Origin: Saccharina japonica
Taxonomy: Eukaryota > Sar > Phaeophyceae > Laminariales > Laminariaceae
Assembly: GCA_008828725.1 (NCBI GenBank)
Contig: MEHQ01002414.1
Location: 79,059 to 143,058 of the forward strand
DNA length: 64,000 nucleotides
Direction: 5' to 3'
A model generated the notes under the pieces. The model searched no databases and was not told where the DNA came from. It worked only from the letters and a program-made list of their open reading frames with translations. Below are positions 36,222 to 46,215 of the stretch, piece by piece (positions within the stretch are counted from its first letter, which is position 1; each line of letters opens with the position of its first letter). The position numbers and the translations under genes are program-made.

Positions 36222-36830
36222 TGATGGGGGGGGGGTGTACTCATGTCGTGCACAGCCGTAGTCGTATGGCCATAGACCCTCACATCGCTACAATGCCGGG
36301 ACGGAGCATGTTGGGTTTTCACCAACTAGGCAGACATTGCTTGCACCAAGCAAGAAGCTCCGTGAGGTATTGGGCGAGTCGCATGGAGGGTGAGCTGCAT
36401 CCTGCTAAGAACCGGCGAGTCGCATGGAGGGGGAGCTGCATCCTGCTAAGAACCACCTCTAAGGCAGACTTGCATATGGACGACAGCTTCAATGAGTTAA
36501 TTTACTTTCTGGTGTGGCCACTTCCTCAGATAGCAATAGGAGCACTATGTAACTGCCTCGCGGGTGGCTTACCATATACACACTACGTGACACGATAATT
36601 CCCCTTGTGCGGAGCAAAGTTTCTCTACCTGGCAAAAATGATTTAACTCGACCGCCAGCTTTAGTGACCGCCAGAAAATACAAAAAAGGTACCCTGGTTG
36701 TCTAGCTCACGCAGTGAGAGGCGTGTTTTACAGCGTCGTTGCCAACCGACGCCAATCCAACCTATAAATATATCCTATAATCATAGGGGGAGGCGTATGA
36801 TGGGGGGGGGGGGCGTTGGCGGCATCGAGT
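36222..36830 (-). repeat. Dispersed repeat family R, long copy (inverted)
   Basis: On the minus strand this 0.6 kb is homologous to 60590-61140, through GGCGTCGGTTGGC, GACAACCAGGGTA, GAGGAAGTGGCCACACCAGA and CGACTACGGC. Both ends of the copy carry C runs followed by ATCATACG (near 36222 and 36800 as seen on the minus strand). A 50-bp internal tandem duplication (GCATGGAGGG-GAGCTGCATCCTGCTAAGAACC) is present at about 36375-36455. Minus-frame peptides are alike in the two copies, but substitutions are spread over all codon positions, so coding is not supported. Confidence 0.7.
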
Positions 36831-37603
36831 CACTGCCGGTTCGTCAGTTTTGCAGTCGACAGAAAATTGCGGTACCGGGCCTCAGGTTGAATTACAAGGC
36901 TTATTTACGGGAAACTGATGTAAGGGTGCTGTTGTTGGCGTGGACAGACTGATCACGTCTACGTACCTACAGTCTACAGTACTATAGACAGGTTCATAAG
37001 CCATTGATGTTCCATTATTGGTTACTCCTTTGCCCAAGATGAAAAGTGAGTTCACGAGCAATGGTCCATGCGATTGTTGCTTGTTTTTGGCTTGTGTTAT
37101 GTGTAATGTGTTATCATGTATGTGTTACGTGTTTCGTTAGTCGCCCACTGAATTGTGACCCTTGAACAACATACCTTGTGGATTTGTTTATTGTGTTCGT
37201 CGTACACACCATACATAGTACAGATGTGTACTACACATCTACGTTATGACAACCGAGCCAGATGCCCTCGTGCCCTCGCACGATGTTTTGTTGTAGCAAG
37301 TGTAGCCTGTAGCCATCGGTTACTGCACATTATAAGTACGTACTTCAGGTACTTCAGGAAGGACATTGCACACCATGCGACCAGGTCCTCGCATTATGCT
37401 AACACATGCGAAACGATCCCGTCGAAATGTTGACCATTCGGCTGGTTTCGCCGAGAAACCGACCGCAAAACCGACCGAGCAATGTTCGGTTTCGGTATCG
37501 TTTGTTCTTTGTTTTTGTTTTAAACCCGACCGAAACCGACCGACTTGTCTTGAGAAACAAAAAAACTGACCGAGTTATTTTCTACTTTTGGTTCACAACC
37601 CTG

Positions 37604-38449
37604 GTCAACGTATACCGGTTAGAATCCACGAAATACATTGGGGGGCAGTAACACCACCATCGAGGATCAACGTGTATCGGTTAGGTTGCACAAAATACGT
37701 TGGAGGGCAATAAAACTACCGTCGAGAAACACTTGCTCGATCGCTAAAAATACGACTGAGTAACTCGTCGCATTTCGCCGCATACATGGCTCTAGCTGGC
37801 AACCAGATTATTTTACCCCATTATTTGCTATTGGAAGTAGGCGGGGTAACGGCAGGTAGAAGGCGTGCTTTGTTTTGAGGCAAGAGGACACGTGATATAA
37901 ACCTGTTAGATACTAAAGTGGTCGTTCTCTGAATGCGCTAACACGTAAACATATACTCATTTAGATGTAAGCTGGTGTAAGCAAAAACGTATTGAGAACA
38001 TGCATGTGATATTGTGCTGGGTGGAAGAGATAGTCCCATGTTGTCGACACCCGTGAAGTTGGCGAAGTTGAAAAGGTATCATCTATTCCACCCTGGTGGC
38101 TTCATTATGTATTCAACGTGCATCCATGTACACAAACCACAACGTAAATATCGAACATTTTTAAAACCACTCACAACGACACATTGAACAGTCAGTTTAA
38201 TGTATATGTCCAAATGATTTCAGTGCGTTCGTCGCCAAAACCTATATATCGCGGACCATCGTTAGGCTGTGTGTCACTCAGACGTTTAGCAACCAAATTC
38301 GTTGCAATGGAAGGTGTTGTAAGTGTTCCATGTGCGCGTGTGGACACTGCGACTTGATGTGAGAGACACGCTTGACCTCATTTTAGACTATAAGGATTTA
38401 AAGTATACCCGCTAAAATTGGATACCGTCCCCAACCGCTGTTGCCGCAG
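37604..38449. other. No exon recognised before the 3' splice site
   Basis: A TACGTTGGAGGGCA-type string is tandemly duplicated near 37635-37715. The stretch ends with a pyrimidine-containing CCCCAACCGCTGTTGCCGCAG, a plausible 3' splice site for the exon at 38450. Nothing else is recognised. Confidence 0.4.
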
Positions 38450-39478
38450 GATGAGAAAGCGCTGAAATTCTTCTCGACAATTCCACATAATTGGAGGCTC
38501 TTCTGGACGATAGAGTTTATGGGCCTGAGCTTCTCGATGGCGCTGGTCACCGTCTCCTCCATCGGAGACACATTTCAACAATTTGAGGGAAAACACAATA
38601 TTCAAGAAACGTACGGGTATCCGACCTGGATTGTTTGGGTGCTCAACCCGACGGTAGTCACTATATGTTCGTATGTCGTAAGTGCCGGCCTGCACAAACG
38701 TTTTGGATCATGCACTGCAGCATCAGAAACAGTTGACCCACTCACATTCAGCTCTGCCGTTACTATGGCTTGTTCGGGTCTGAGGGCATCCCTCCAGCAC
38801 ATACAATTATCGTTTAGACGCGAGCCGTGTTTCTTCGTAATTAAGGGTGTGTGGATAGTGCACGGGGTAATGGTTTTTTTTATCAACTTTGTCTTTCCCG
38901 GGGCTCCTACGAGTCTACATTTGTACTTTTGTCTACTTCAAGAAAATTCCATCGATTATTGTATCGAGGACACAGGAGTCAACGTTTTATCAATCTTCAA
39001 CGCGATGCTTGTTGTTGGTATCTTCATGAAGATGTTGGTTCGGTATTTGCCTAGTCCTGTGAGAATTACCGCCTTACAAGAGCCGTGGCGTTCTTCAGGC
39101 GTAGTTGGAGATACAATCATACCTGGCAGCTGTGCAACGCAATCTCGTTTGCCGTCTGTCTTGATTGGAATGGGCATTGGTTATTGGGTCACCGTGTTGC
39201 TGGCAATTTTGTCCTCGGTTTGGCCTGACGGGGGCTGGCGTGACCCCCCAATGATCTTGTCAGTAGTGGGTTACGTTGTTCTTCCATGCTTTGCCCTTAC
39301 AGGTATTTGTATGGTGGTCGATAAAAGTATTTTTGGTGTAAAGTTTGGAGCATATATCGAGCCTGCCGTCGATTTGTTGTTAGACAGGCGCAAAATCGTG
39401 TATTGGATAATGATGGCTGTGCTTCGGGATTCCCTAATAATGTGGGCAATCCTAGTTGTATCTGTTTTGTTGTCTTGA
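38450..39478 (+). CDS. Multi-pass membrane protein, terminal exon
   Basis: The exon follows TTGCCGCAG, is open for 342 codons and ends in TGA. I start it at DEKALKFF rather than at an upstream TTG because this joins in phase 0 with the exon ending at 29336. Hydrophobic segments lie at about residues 20-42 (WTIEFMGLSFSMALVTV), 60-84, 128-152 (KGVWIVHGVMVFFINFVF), 180-200, 236-262, 270-293 and 320-342, giving about seven membrane spans. A cytosolic-looking loop with TALQEPW and CATQSRLP lies before the fifth. No channel, transporter or receptor signature is recognisable. The protein is long, hydrophobic and shares its 3' 314 bp with broken tandem copies downstream, which supports real coding origin. 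Confidence 0.7.
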   Translation, partial: DEKALKFFSTIPHNWRLFWTIEFMGLSFSMALVTVSSIGDTFQQFEGKHNIQETYGYPTWIVWVLNPTVVTICSYVVSAGLHKRFGSCTAASETVDPLTFSSAVTMACSGLRASLQHIQLSFRREPCFFVIKGVWIVHGVMVFFINFVFPGAPTSLHLYFCLLQENSIDYCIEDTGVNVLSIFNAMLVVGIFMKMLVRYLPSPVRITALQEPWRSSGVVGDTIIPGSCATQSRLPSVLIGMGIGYWVTVLLAILSSVWPDGGWRDPPMILSVVGYVVLPCFALTGICMVVDKSIFGVKFGAYIEPAVDLLLDRRKIVYWIMMAVLRDSLIMWAILVVSVLLS

Positions 39479-39784
39479 TTGGTTTGGGCATTAGTTATTG
39501 GGTCACCGTGTCGCTGGCAATGTTGTCTTCATATTGGCCTGACGGGGGCTGGCGTAGACCCCCGACGATCTTATCAACAGTGGGGCACGTTGTTTTGCCA
39601 TGCTTTGCCCTTGTAAGTACTTTTATGGTGGCCGACAAAGGTGTTTTTGGAGTGAAGTTTGGAGCATATATCGAGCCTGCCGTCGATTTATTGTTAGACA
39701 GGCGTAGATCGTGTACTGGGCTATGCTGGCAGTGCTTCTGGATGCCCTAATAATGTGGGCACTCATGGTTGTATCGGTTGTGTC
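39471..39784 (+). pseudogene. Tandem copy 2 of the membrane gene's 3' end
   Basis: The last ~314 bp of the exon (from TTGATTGG at 39161) is repeated from TTGATTGG at 39475. It preserves WPDGGWR, GHVVLPCFALV, FGAYIEPAVDLLLDRR and a terminal MWALMVVSVVS stop in a composite reading. The unit offset (314, not a multiple of three) puts it out of frame with the gene. A one-base loss in the CAGGCG(C)A stretch near 39705 breaks it internally. It is therefore a truncated pseudo-copy. Confidence 0.8.
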
Positions 39785-39866
39785 TTGATTATATTGGGCA
39801 TTAGGTATTGGGTCGTCGTGTCGCTGTCAATTTTGTTCTTGGTTTGGCCTGACGGGGGCTGGCGTA
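39785..39866 (+). pseudogene. Tandem copy 3 of the 3' end, first part
   Basis: Begins TTGATTATATTGGGCATTAG, 310 bp after copy 2, and ends at GACGGGGGCTGGCGTA. The rest of the unit resumes at 40610, so copy 3 is split by about 743 bp of foreign sequence. Confidence 0.75.
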
Positions 39867-40609
39867 TTGGATTTCATCCTTGTTGGCAAGGCATATTTTG
39901 TCGTCACTCGATAACACGGAATAACTATCTGTAGTATGCATAGTTTATGTTCAAGAGTTGGATCCTCGAAATATCGAGTAGTGGCTATTCAGAGTTCATT
40001 ATCAATCAAGCCAGTGAAGGTATGCAGGACAAGTGATCCATTATCGTACCTGGTGTCTACCGTACTATATCGTAAGTGGTTTAGTTGCTCAGTATCCACG
40101 TGTGGAACCACATTCCTCCAAGTAAACAGGATGCGGAATAATTGATTAGCTGTCGTATGTGATTTGGTTGTTCTGTGTGGTACAGTAGGTATTACCGTTC
40201 GTATAGAGACTGCGTACAAGACCAGTCACGATTGTTGTTGCGTCGCCTGACGCAAGCTATGGTAGCAAGGGCATGCTGATGCTTGAGATTCAAGATCGTT
40301 GTGCATGATGCTATTCGTGATCCTCAAGATCATCAAGAGAACAGGAGCCTGTGCACGCCCACTCTCTCACTCTTCTTTTGCTCACCATCAGCCTCGCTTT
40401 TGAGCACATACATTAATCAACATTGCTGGCCTGGAGTCGCCAACACTATCTTCTCTTATATTGAAGCGTTCATACAAGTTTGCCTAACAGCAACTTAAGC
40501 GTTCACCCTCAAATGTAGGTTGTGTCTTGACTGGTCTTCAGCAAGCGAGCCTGCAGCGCCCAAACCAGCTACGCGCTGGTATAGGCTCTACATCACATCC
40601 TTATTATAA
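39867..40609. mobile_element. Insertion splitting tandem copy 3
   Basis: This 743-bp segment separates the two halves of copy 3. CGTA is found at both junctions (39863-39866 and 40610-40613), which may be a 4-bp target duplication, although the gene unit itself reads CGTAG here so the overlap could be coincidental. No terminal inverted repeats or coding sequence are visible, and the family is unknown. Confidence 0.4.
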
Positions 40610-40785
40610 CGTAGCCCCCCAACGATCGTATCAGTAGTGGATCACGTTGTTCTTCCATGCTTTGCCCTTGTAAGTATTTTTATCGTCGCCGATAAAGGTG
40701 TTTTTGGTTCGACGTTTGGAGCATATATTGAGCCTGCCGTCGACATATTGTTAGAACCCATGGTTGCACCTGTTGTGACATAGTT
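40610..40785 (+). pseudogene. Tandem copy 3 of the 3' end, second part
   Basis: It preserves the reading VVLPCFALV, FIVADKGVFG and FGAYIEPAVDILLE, then a deletion leads to VAPVVT and a TAG stop. It is the downstream half of copy 3, shortened by about 70 bp relative to copy 2. Confidence 0.75.
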
Positions 40786-42320
40786 TAATGTTTTACGAAG
40801 GCCTCAGTATTTGTCACGATACAAACGGCACCACTATGCAAGCACGAAGAAAACTGGACACAAGGGCGGGTAGGTGGGGTGATTCGGAGCCTTAGGGCCG
40901 GTTGGGGTAACAAGCTAGTTGAATGATATTACGTGTTTTCGATATGGAGATTCTGGACAAATTTAACTGGTTACCGCATATCGTAGTGGCGACGTTGTCT
41001 ACAGAATACATATTTATTGGCGTTCGTTCGACTGCAAACACCAAGTTGGTCTCAGAGAATGGACGTTCCGAATGTCTAGGGAATATACATCTATTGTCGT
41101 GGGTGAAATATTTAGCGATGGCGTATGCTACGATAGATGGTGCATTATGGTTTTGCTGAAGATAACACTTTAGGAGCTCCATTGCTCACCCAAAAACAAG
41201 TTTTAGCGGGAAACACAAGTGCGACCAGATGGACACTCCCATGGCCTAATCCTAGAATTAAAGAATTTGCAACACAAAAATGAACGTTGGACGACATTTT
41301 TTTAAGTAGGCCGATCGACCATAAACCGTTTCAGCGAAAACTTGATGCCTCTATCGATTCACACGTCCCATGTATGACACCAACAACTTCCGTTCTCCAA
41401 ACGTTATGTAGGCTACCCCCACTTCGACATGGTGCAGGAGACCAAATGTGTAGTTGTCGTCCCTACGAGGTTTCATCTCGTTTGAAGGTCATCGCGACAC
41501 TTGCTAGTTCAACAAACGCAAAAAAACTCGTGAATCAAGTAATATATTGAAAGCACGGAATGGTACTTCGCTGGTGTTGCACCCCTTGCCAGGTCGGGTT
41601 GTGATTGTGCACAAGCCAGATGTAAATACGAATAGGATGTGCAGCGGGAAAATAAACACGAATGGGTGCAAAATATCCAACTCTAATACAGATATTACAG
41701 GTGGGGCAGTCACATTCTGATTGAAGGTAGTACATAGTCGAATGCAGGAAAGGAGAAATGCTAGGGTTTAACTTCATTGTGCTGCTTGACATTTGTTTGT
41801 GAGTAACTACAGCAATGCCGGTGTCAGTAGTAGGCACTGTGCAAGTGGAAATTGCCACCAGTACATGCTTTGCATTGAGGTTCTGGAGTAGTGAAATACA
41901 TTGTGCCACGGTGAACTTGTGAGTCACGATCTTTTGGGGTTTCGATATCTAAGGACCAATTCTGAGACATCTGTTTCGAATTCAAAGTTGTGTAAGTGCG
42001 TCCAGCTTGCTTCTAATCTTAGTGTCGGGCCATACGCTGTTTTGGCCTTCAGCTACAGAAAGCGAACAACGCTGTCCTGAAGGGCTTCTAAAATAAAGTT
42101 TAACTTCAGTTCAACCGAGTCTATGTTCAATCTTTGCGTCCGCAAATAGCTGGATGCGGGGATTCCAATGTACAATTGGGTGAGTACTTGGAATCAAATC
42201 TAGCAGGTTCAATCCGTGTCCTGTAGTTTAGATTCCGTCCATGCAGGGACCCACAACAACGTCAAATGACGGCAAGAGAACCAAACAAATATATTCGATT
42301 TCTATTGACTGAGTCGGTTT
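40786..42320. other. No gene recognised
   Basis: Minus frames at 40892-41182 and 41535-41927 and a plus frame at 41287-41550 are of chance length and show no domain. No repeat family is recognised. Confidence 0.4.
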
Positions 42321-42324
42321 TTAT

Positions 42325-42530
42325 TCGGCGGGGTTGGGTTAGGTTGGGTTGGGGTTGGGTTGGGTTTATTTGGGTTGGGTTCTGTTGAATTGGGGTGTGT
42401 TGGGTTGGGGTGGGTTGGATTGGGTTGGGTTGAGTTGAGTTGGGTTGGATTAGGTTGGGTTGGGTCGGGTTGGGTTGGGTTGGGTTTGGTTGAGTTCGGT
42501 GAGTTGGGTTGGGTTTAGGTTGGGTTGGGG
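42325..42530 (+). repeat. GGGTTG-type G-rich tract
   Basis: About 200 bp of imperfect GGGTTGGGTT repeats with interspersed variants (GGGTTTAGG, GGGGTTGGG). It resembles a degenerate telomere-like or G-quadruplex-forming microsatellite. It is interstitial here, with unique sequence on both sides. Confidence 0.85.
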
Positions 42531-43125
42531 TTCCTGTTGTCTATATTTATATACGGCAGCACCGTATGGTGCACCGATGGCGTGGGTAATCTAAATATAC
42601 AATGCGGAAACATAGTGACGGATAAGGACTTGGTTGGGTCGTTTCGAGTTTAGACGGGCTCAGGTTTGCAGCTTGCCGCCACCGGTTTGTTCGTGAGCGA
42701 GTTGGCGCGAGAGTTGTATCCGTTGAGAACCCGTTTCCATATGGACTGAAGCTCTAAATTCTCCAGGCGTCAGCCTGGAGGCTCACCAGCGGTAATTCGG
42801 TTTTTGACCCCTCTCCTCGCATTCTAAAACCAGCATAGTAGCCACCTGCCTAAAACGAAATGTATTCGACTGTCAAAAGTGTCACAAAAAACTACTGTAG
42901 CTCAGTATGGGAAAGTGTAACATCATAACTACTGTACTTAGTATGGATATCCTATTTCGAATTTTGCGCAGTTTTTGCTCGCCCCTGGAAAAATTAAGGT
43001 CTTCGACGGTTCAGCTGATAACGCCGGCCACAGATCGTAGATTCGCAAACGGGCTCTTCCGCGGTCATCTGCGGGATGTCCTGCTGTGGTCACCGAGTTC
43101 TCGTACGATAACTTAGTTTCGTCAG
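42531..43125. other. No gene recognised
   Basis: Contains a short CCAGGCGTCAGCCTGG inverted repeat at about 42763. A minus-strand frame at 42938-43132 continues the composition of the candidate exon at 43126 but in another frame, after its stop codon. Confidence 0.35.
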
Positions 43126-43345
43126 TTAACACGGCACGGCGAGGCTGTGAGTATGTCGCGGTGGAGAGCCACGGAGATACGACCCGGCCTCACGAAGCCT
43201 CTCGTACTGCGCTCCCCATTTACCGAACCGGGTGGATACTTCGCCCAGGCTCTTCCTTTTAGTGTCTCGAAGGTGCTCACGCAGCGCCATGTCAGCTGAT
43301 GGTCGACAGGATGAATGGTGCTCGCCCAACACATACTGGGTCAGG
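43126..43345 (-). CDS. Possible terminal exon of unknown protein
   Basis: The minus strand has an open frame ending in TAA (43126-43128) that reads like a basic helical protein in its last ~70 residues, with segments such as SADMALREHLRDTKRKSLGE and STRFGKWGAQYERLREAG. Third positions are C/G rich relative to the neighbourhood. I recognise no domain; the pattern would fit a DNA-binding or structural tail but this is guesswork. The upstream limit is arbitrary, since no splice site decides it. Length is within chance expectation. Confidence 0.25.
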
Positions 43346-43891
43346 GCAGATGAAATGACAAAAACTGCATGAGTACGCAAATGGGAGTTCCACAATCAAA
43401 CGATGCTTTTTATCAAACGGGGTTGAAGTTGGGTGGGCCAAGGCCCATAAAAACAGGAAATGATCGGGAACAAAGACTTCGACCTTCATTTTGTTTCTGT
43501 CGCTCATGGGTGTTTAAATATCTTGGTGATTGTGCCACGGTATTGTCTGTGTGTAGAGGATGTGTTGTCCTCGCACAGTTTGTGCTTTCATTTGACTTAT
43601 TTGGCGCTGTGTGTTTACTCGTGTGCTCGAGTTTGGGGATGTCAACACGCGGAAACAAGGACGGCAGCCGGAGCACGGGTGGTCCACGCCGCCAGTTACT
43701 TCGTAGCGATGGCAGAAGTTGTGCTCTTGCTGGTCGCTTAAAGGGGCAACCCACGTCGGACGCTCACGACACAGAGGCCCCGTCCGAACCTGATAATACG
43801 CCTCGGGTATCTATGTTCTATGGGCCCTGTTGACGCCGAGACCGCGAGAGACGGAAACGCACGTACGCAACGGGGACGCTGGTCCGGCGCT
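43346..43891. other. No gene recognised
   Basis: Overlapping frames on both strands (a 154-codon plus frame at 43369, a minus frame at 43413-43754) show no domain. The GC-rich part ends at the retrotransposon's target duplication CTCTC (43892-43896). Confidence 0.35.
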
Positions 43892-43896
43892 CTCTC

Positions 43897-44450
43897 TAAA
43901 AGAATGACGCGTGTGTCGAGGCTCTTTCTCTGTGGATATAGATGGCAGAGGTGGCACCGAAGTGTCTGTGGAGATCGCTTGTGAAGAAAAAGAAAAGTCA
44001 TGGTTTGAAAAGGCGCTTAAGTGGCCATAATGAGAGGAAGATAGACCTCAGGGAGATCAATGGAAGAGGAAGAAGAGAAGAGATGAGGAGAAGAGGGAAG
44101 AGGAGTAGAGTAGAGAAGAGTAGAGTGATCAAGGTGGGCGATGCCTGCACCTGATCATCCCGGTACAATGCCCATGCTACGGGCAGTTATATTCTACCGT
44201 AGTGTGTACCGTTCTCTGTAATGTTCTCTACAACGTTGTAGTAACGTTCTAGCAACGTTCTCAGCATCGTTCCTGATGAAGATGCGTTGGGCATACAACA
44301 GAGCACACTACGAGTAAGACAAACTCGTATACTATCCGCATATTGCAATTACCCGAATATCTAGACTAAGATACCCATATACTCGTACCAGTGCGTAGTG
44401 ACTACTCATCACAATATATACGTATGGATTTCAACGTCCATATGCTAACA
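43897..44450 (-). repeat. 3' LTR of the copia-type element
   Basis: 554 bp, nearly identical to 50561-51114 in the same orientation except for scattered substitutions and offsetting small gaps in the GAGGAAGAAG purine stretch. On the minus strand it runs from TGTTAGCATATGG to CATTCTTTTA. Confidence 0.9.
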
Positions 44451-44463
44451 CGCCCCCGTGATG
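44451..44463 (-). other. Polypurine tract (likely)
   Basis: On the minus strand CACGGGGGCG lies directly before the TGTTAG start of the 3' LTR. Plus-strand priming tracts occupy this place in LTR retrotransposons. The tract is short and the call is by position. Confidence 0.5.
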
Positions 44464-45681
44464 AAAGTCAGTAGCTAGAGTATTGCCTGCGGTGTAGAAA
44501 CCCGATACTCAAAAACCAATATGAACGAGTGAAGAATGAAAGAATGATACAACATATTCAGTCCTGCGCGAATGCAGCGGCAATATGGAAAACAGTAAAC
44601 ACAAACTTCACTACATATTCAGTCCCGTGTGATGACGGCGGCATTATGGTTGTACTCATGTCAGAAAAGCTATTTTTGGTTGTTAGATCACTGAGGCATA
44701 GTGCATGACCACTGAGTCATAACCTACAATGAAAAGCGTAGGAAGTTATCTGCTGTACTTGCAACCCGCCCCCTCAATTGAATGGTACAACAACAGAGCT
44801 ACGGACATAGTACATAATCTTGCAGAAACAAAGAAAGTCGGTGGGTGTGTACCCAGACAAAAATAGTAATGACCTACTGTATGTACCAGTACGTGTGAAT
44901 ACTCATTTGCCCAGGAATCAACATTGGAAAGTTGAAGAGACATCTTATGAAACTGAGACGCGTGTCCAGTGTGCAGTATAGACGTGCGTACATACTCATG
45001 AATCCTACAAAGCAGTACATGGTATAAGCAAAGTCAAAGAAGAAAATAAATCGTGGTGTGAATACCAGCGAAGTATACCCTAGAAAATAAGCCATAACCT
45101 GTATGAATGGTGTTCAAGTTGCCCCCTGAATAGATAACTAGAGCAACATGAAATCGAAGTAGAAACTGATGACATTCGTCAAGTACAGCGAAAAGTGCAC
45201 GGTTCAGTAGTGTACAAGTATGTACGTACGTACTCGAAATATATTTACGAGTAACGATAGTACGGCCCAGTGTCTGTCCTGATTCCTAATCCAAGAGAGA
45301 TACAAATTATGTGATCACATACTGCTGTGAAACAGAGAAAAACCAAAACAAAATACTCGTAAACGCAAATTATTGGGTAAAGCAAGACTAAGTGAGATGC
45401 TAACGTACCGGGTACGAGAACACAACGACACGAGCCGAACCGAAAAATAAGAACAAAAACACAAATAAAAAACGAATGATGAAATGCAACATAATACAAA
45501 TGACGCAGGGAGACAGAAGCGCCCCTACAACAACAGTAAAAGGAAAGCACACGTACCCAAGAGGAACAGATATATAACTGAGATGCACGGACGGAGCAAC
45601 ACGAAGAAGAGGAAGGCACCGGCATAGGGCGGTAACAAAGGGAGAAACAAGGCAAAAAGCAAGAAATAATACACTACACTA

Positions 45682-45846
45682 CCGGCCCACTAATAAGAAA
45701 GTGCCCCACAAGAAACTCAGCCTAAACATTACGGGGAAAATAAGAAAGTCGACAGCTATTATACTGAAGTTAGTGTGCGACACACCCCTTTCTCAAATAA
45801 GAACGTCAGCCTAAGCCCGATTTCTGCTTTCTTATGAGCGGGCCGG
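45682..45846. mobile_element. 165-bp palindromic MITE, copy 2
   Basis: Begins CCGGCCCACTAATAAGAAA and ends CTTTCTTATGAGCGGGCCGG, with TA on both sides (45680-45681 and 45847-45848). It is the inverted equivalent of 34611-34775 and has exactly the same length. It lies in the interior of the copia-type element, so it inserted after it. Confidence 0.8.
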
Positions 45847-46215
45847 TACTGTACTATTAATAGAAGAGAGGAAAAGAGAAAAATCGTCCTCAAGGCGATG
45901 ATAATAACAAGTTCCCGTCTCTGCTACAAAACCGATACGGGGACCATGTCACACCTTCTGCCATCTCCTTCCTACTCTCATCCTCCCCGAGTGGTGTCAG
46001 GAGCCGGTGCTACCTCTGTCGCGCCCCCCCCAGTGAACAAATAAACAAGAAACAAACAAACAAATTGAAACAAATAATATAATTAAGGGCTACGATGATA
46101 GTCGAACCGATACCTTGCCGCACGATCTACCATTTCGGTTCTGCATTCATTCGTCGACAGCTGTATCAGTACAGCCGCCCCTCCCCCCCCCCCCCTCTCC
46201 TTGTGTCGCCTCTCT

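Larger units (their letters stand above)
35749..37603. mobile_element. hAT-like TIR element 2 with AACCGA subterminal repeats, 1855 bp
   Basis: Ends are CAGGGTTCTAAACCGAAAA at left and TTTTGGTTCACAACCCTG at right, an inverted pair. Flanks are GTTAGCGT (35741-35748) and GTCAACGT (37604-37611), an 8-bp target duplication with two differences. Both subterminal regions (about 35755-35885 and 37430-37570) are dense in AACCGA/TCGGTT hexamers. Clustered subterminal hexamers are known from Ac-type hAT elements, where transposase binds them. The interior carries a CAG run and an inverted copy of repeat family R. No transposase frame is recognisable. Confidence 0.75.
29337..38449 (+). other. Putative 9.1-kb intron of the membrane gene, repeat filled
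   Basis: If the exons at 28992 and 38450 belong together, this is one intron starting GTAAGT and ending CCGCAG. It contains a 165-bp MITE (34611-34775), a hAT-like element (35749-37603) and dispersed repeats. Some stretches read like exons. A plus frame at about 31116-31235 after a CTGCAG has mostly C/G third positions. A minus frame at about 31820-32003 contains RLEGIRVSLQLRRIGGISKD. A plus ORF at 34972-35157 begins MAAEQAG, and a minus frame lies at 35150-35400. None shows a known domain. Alternatively the two exons are remnants of two gene copies. Confidence 0.4.

Noticed and set aside
36489..36683. Peptide VTKAGGRV...LLLLSEEVATPE conserved with 60722-60899
   Set aside because: The DNA copies differ equally at all three codon positions, so the similarity is that of a non-coding repeat.
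43369..43833. 154-codon plus-strand frame
   Set aside because: Low-information composition, overlapped by open minus frames, and no domain or start context.
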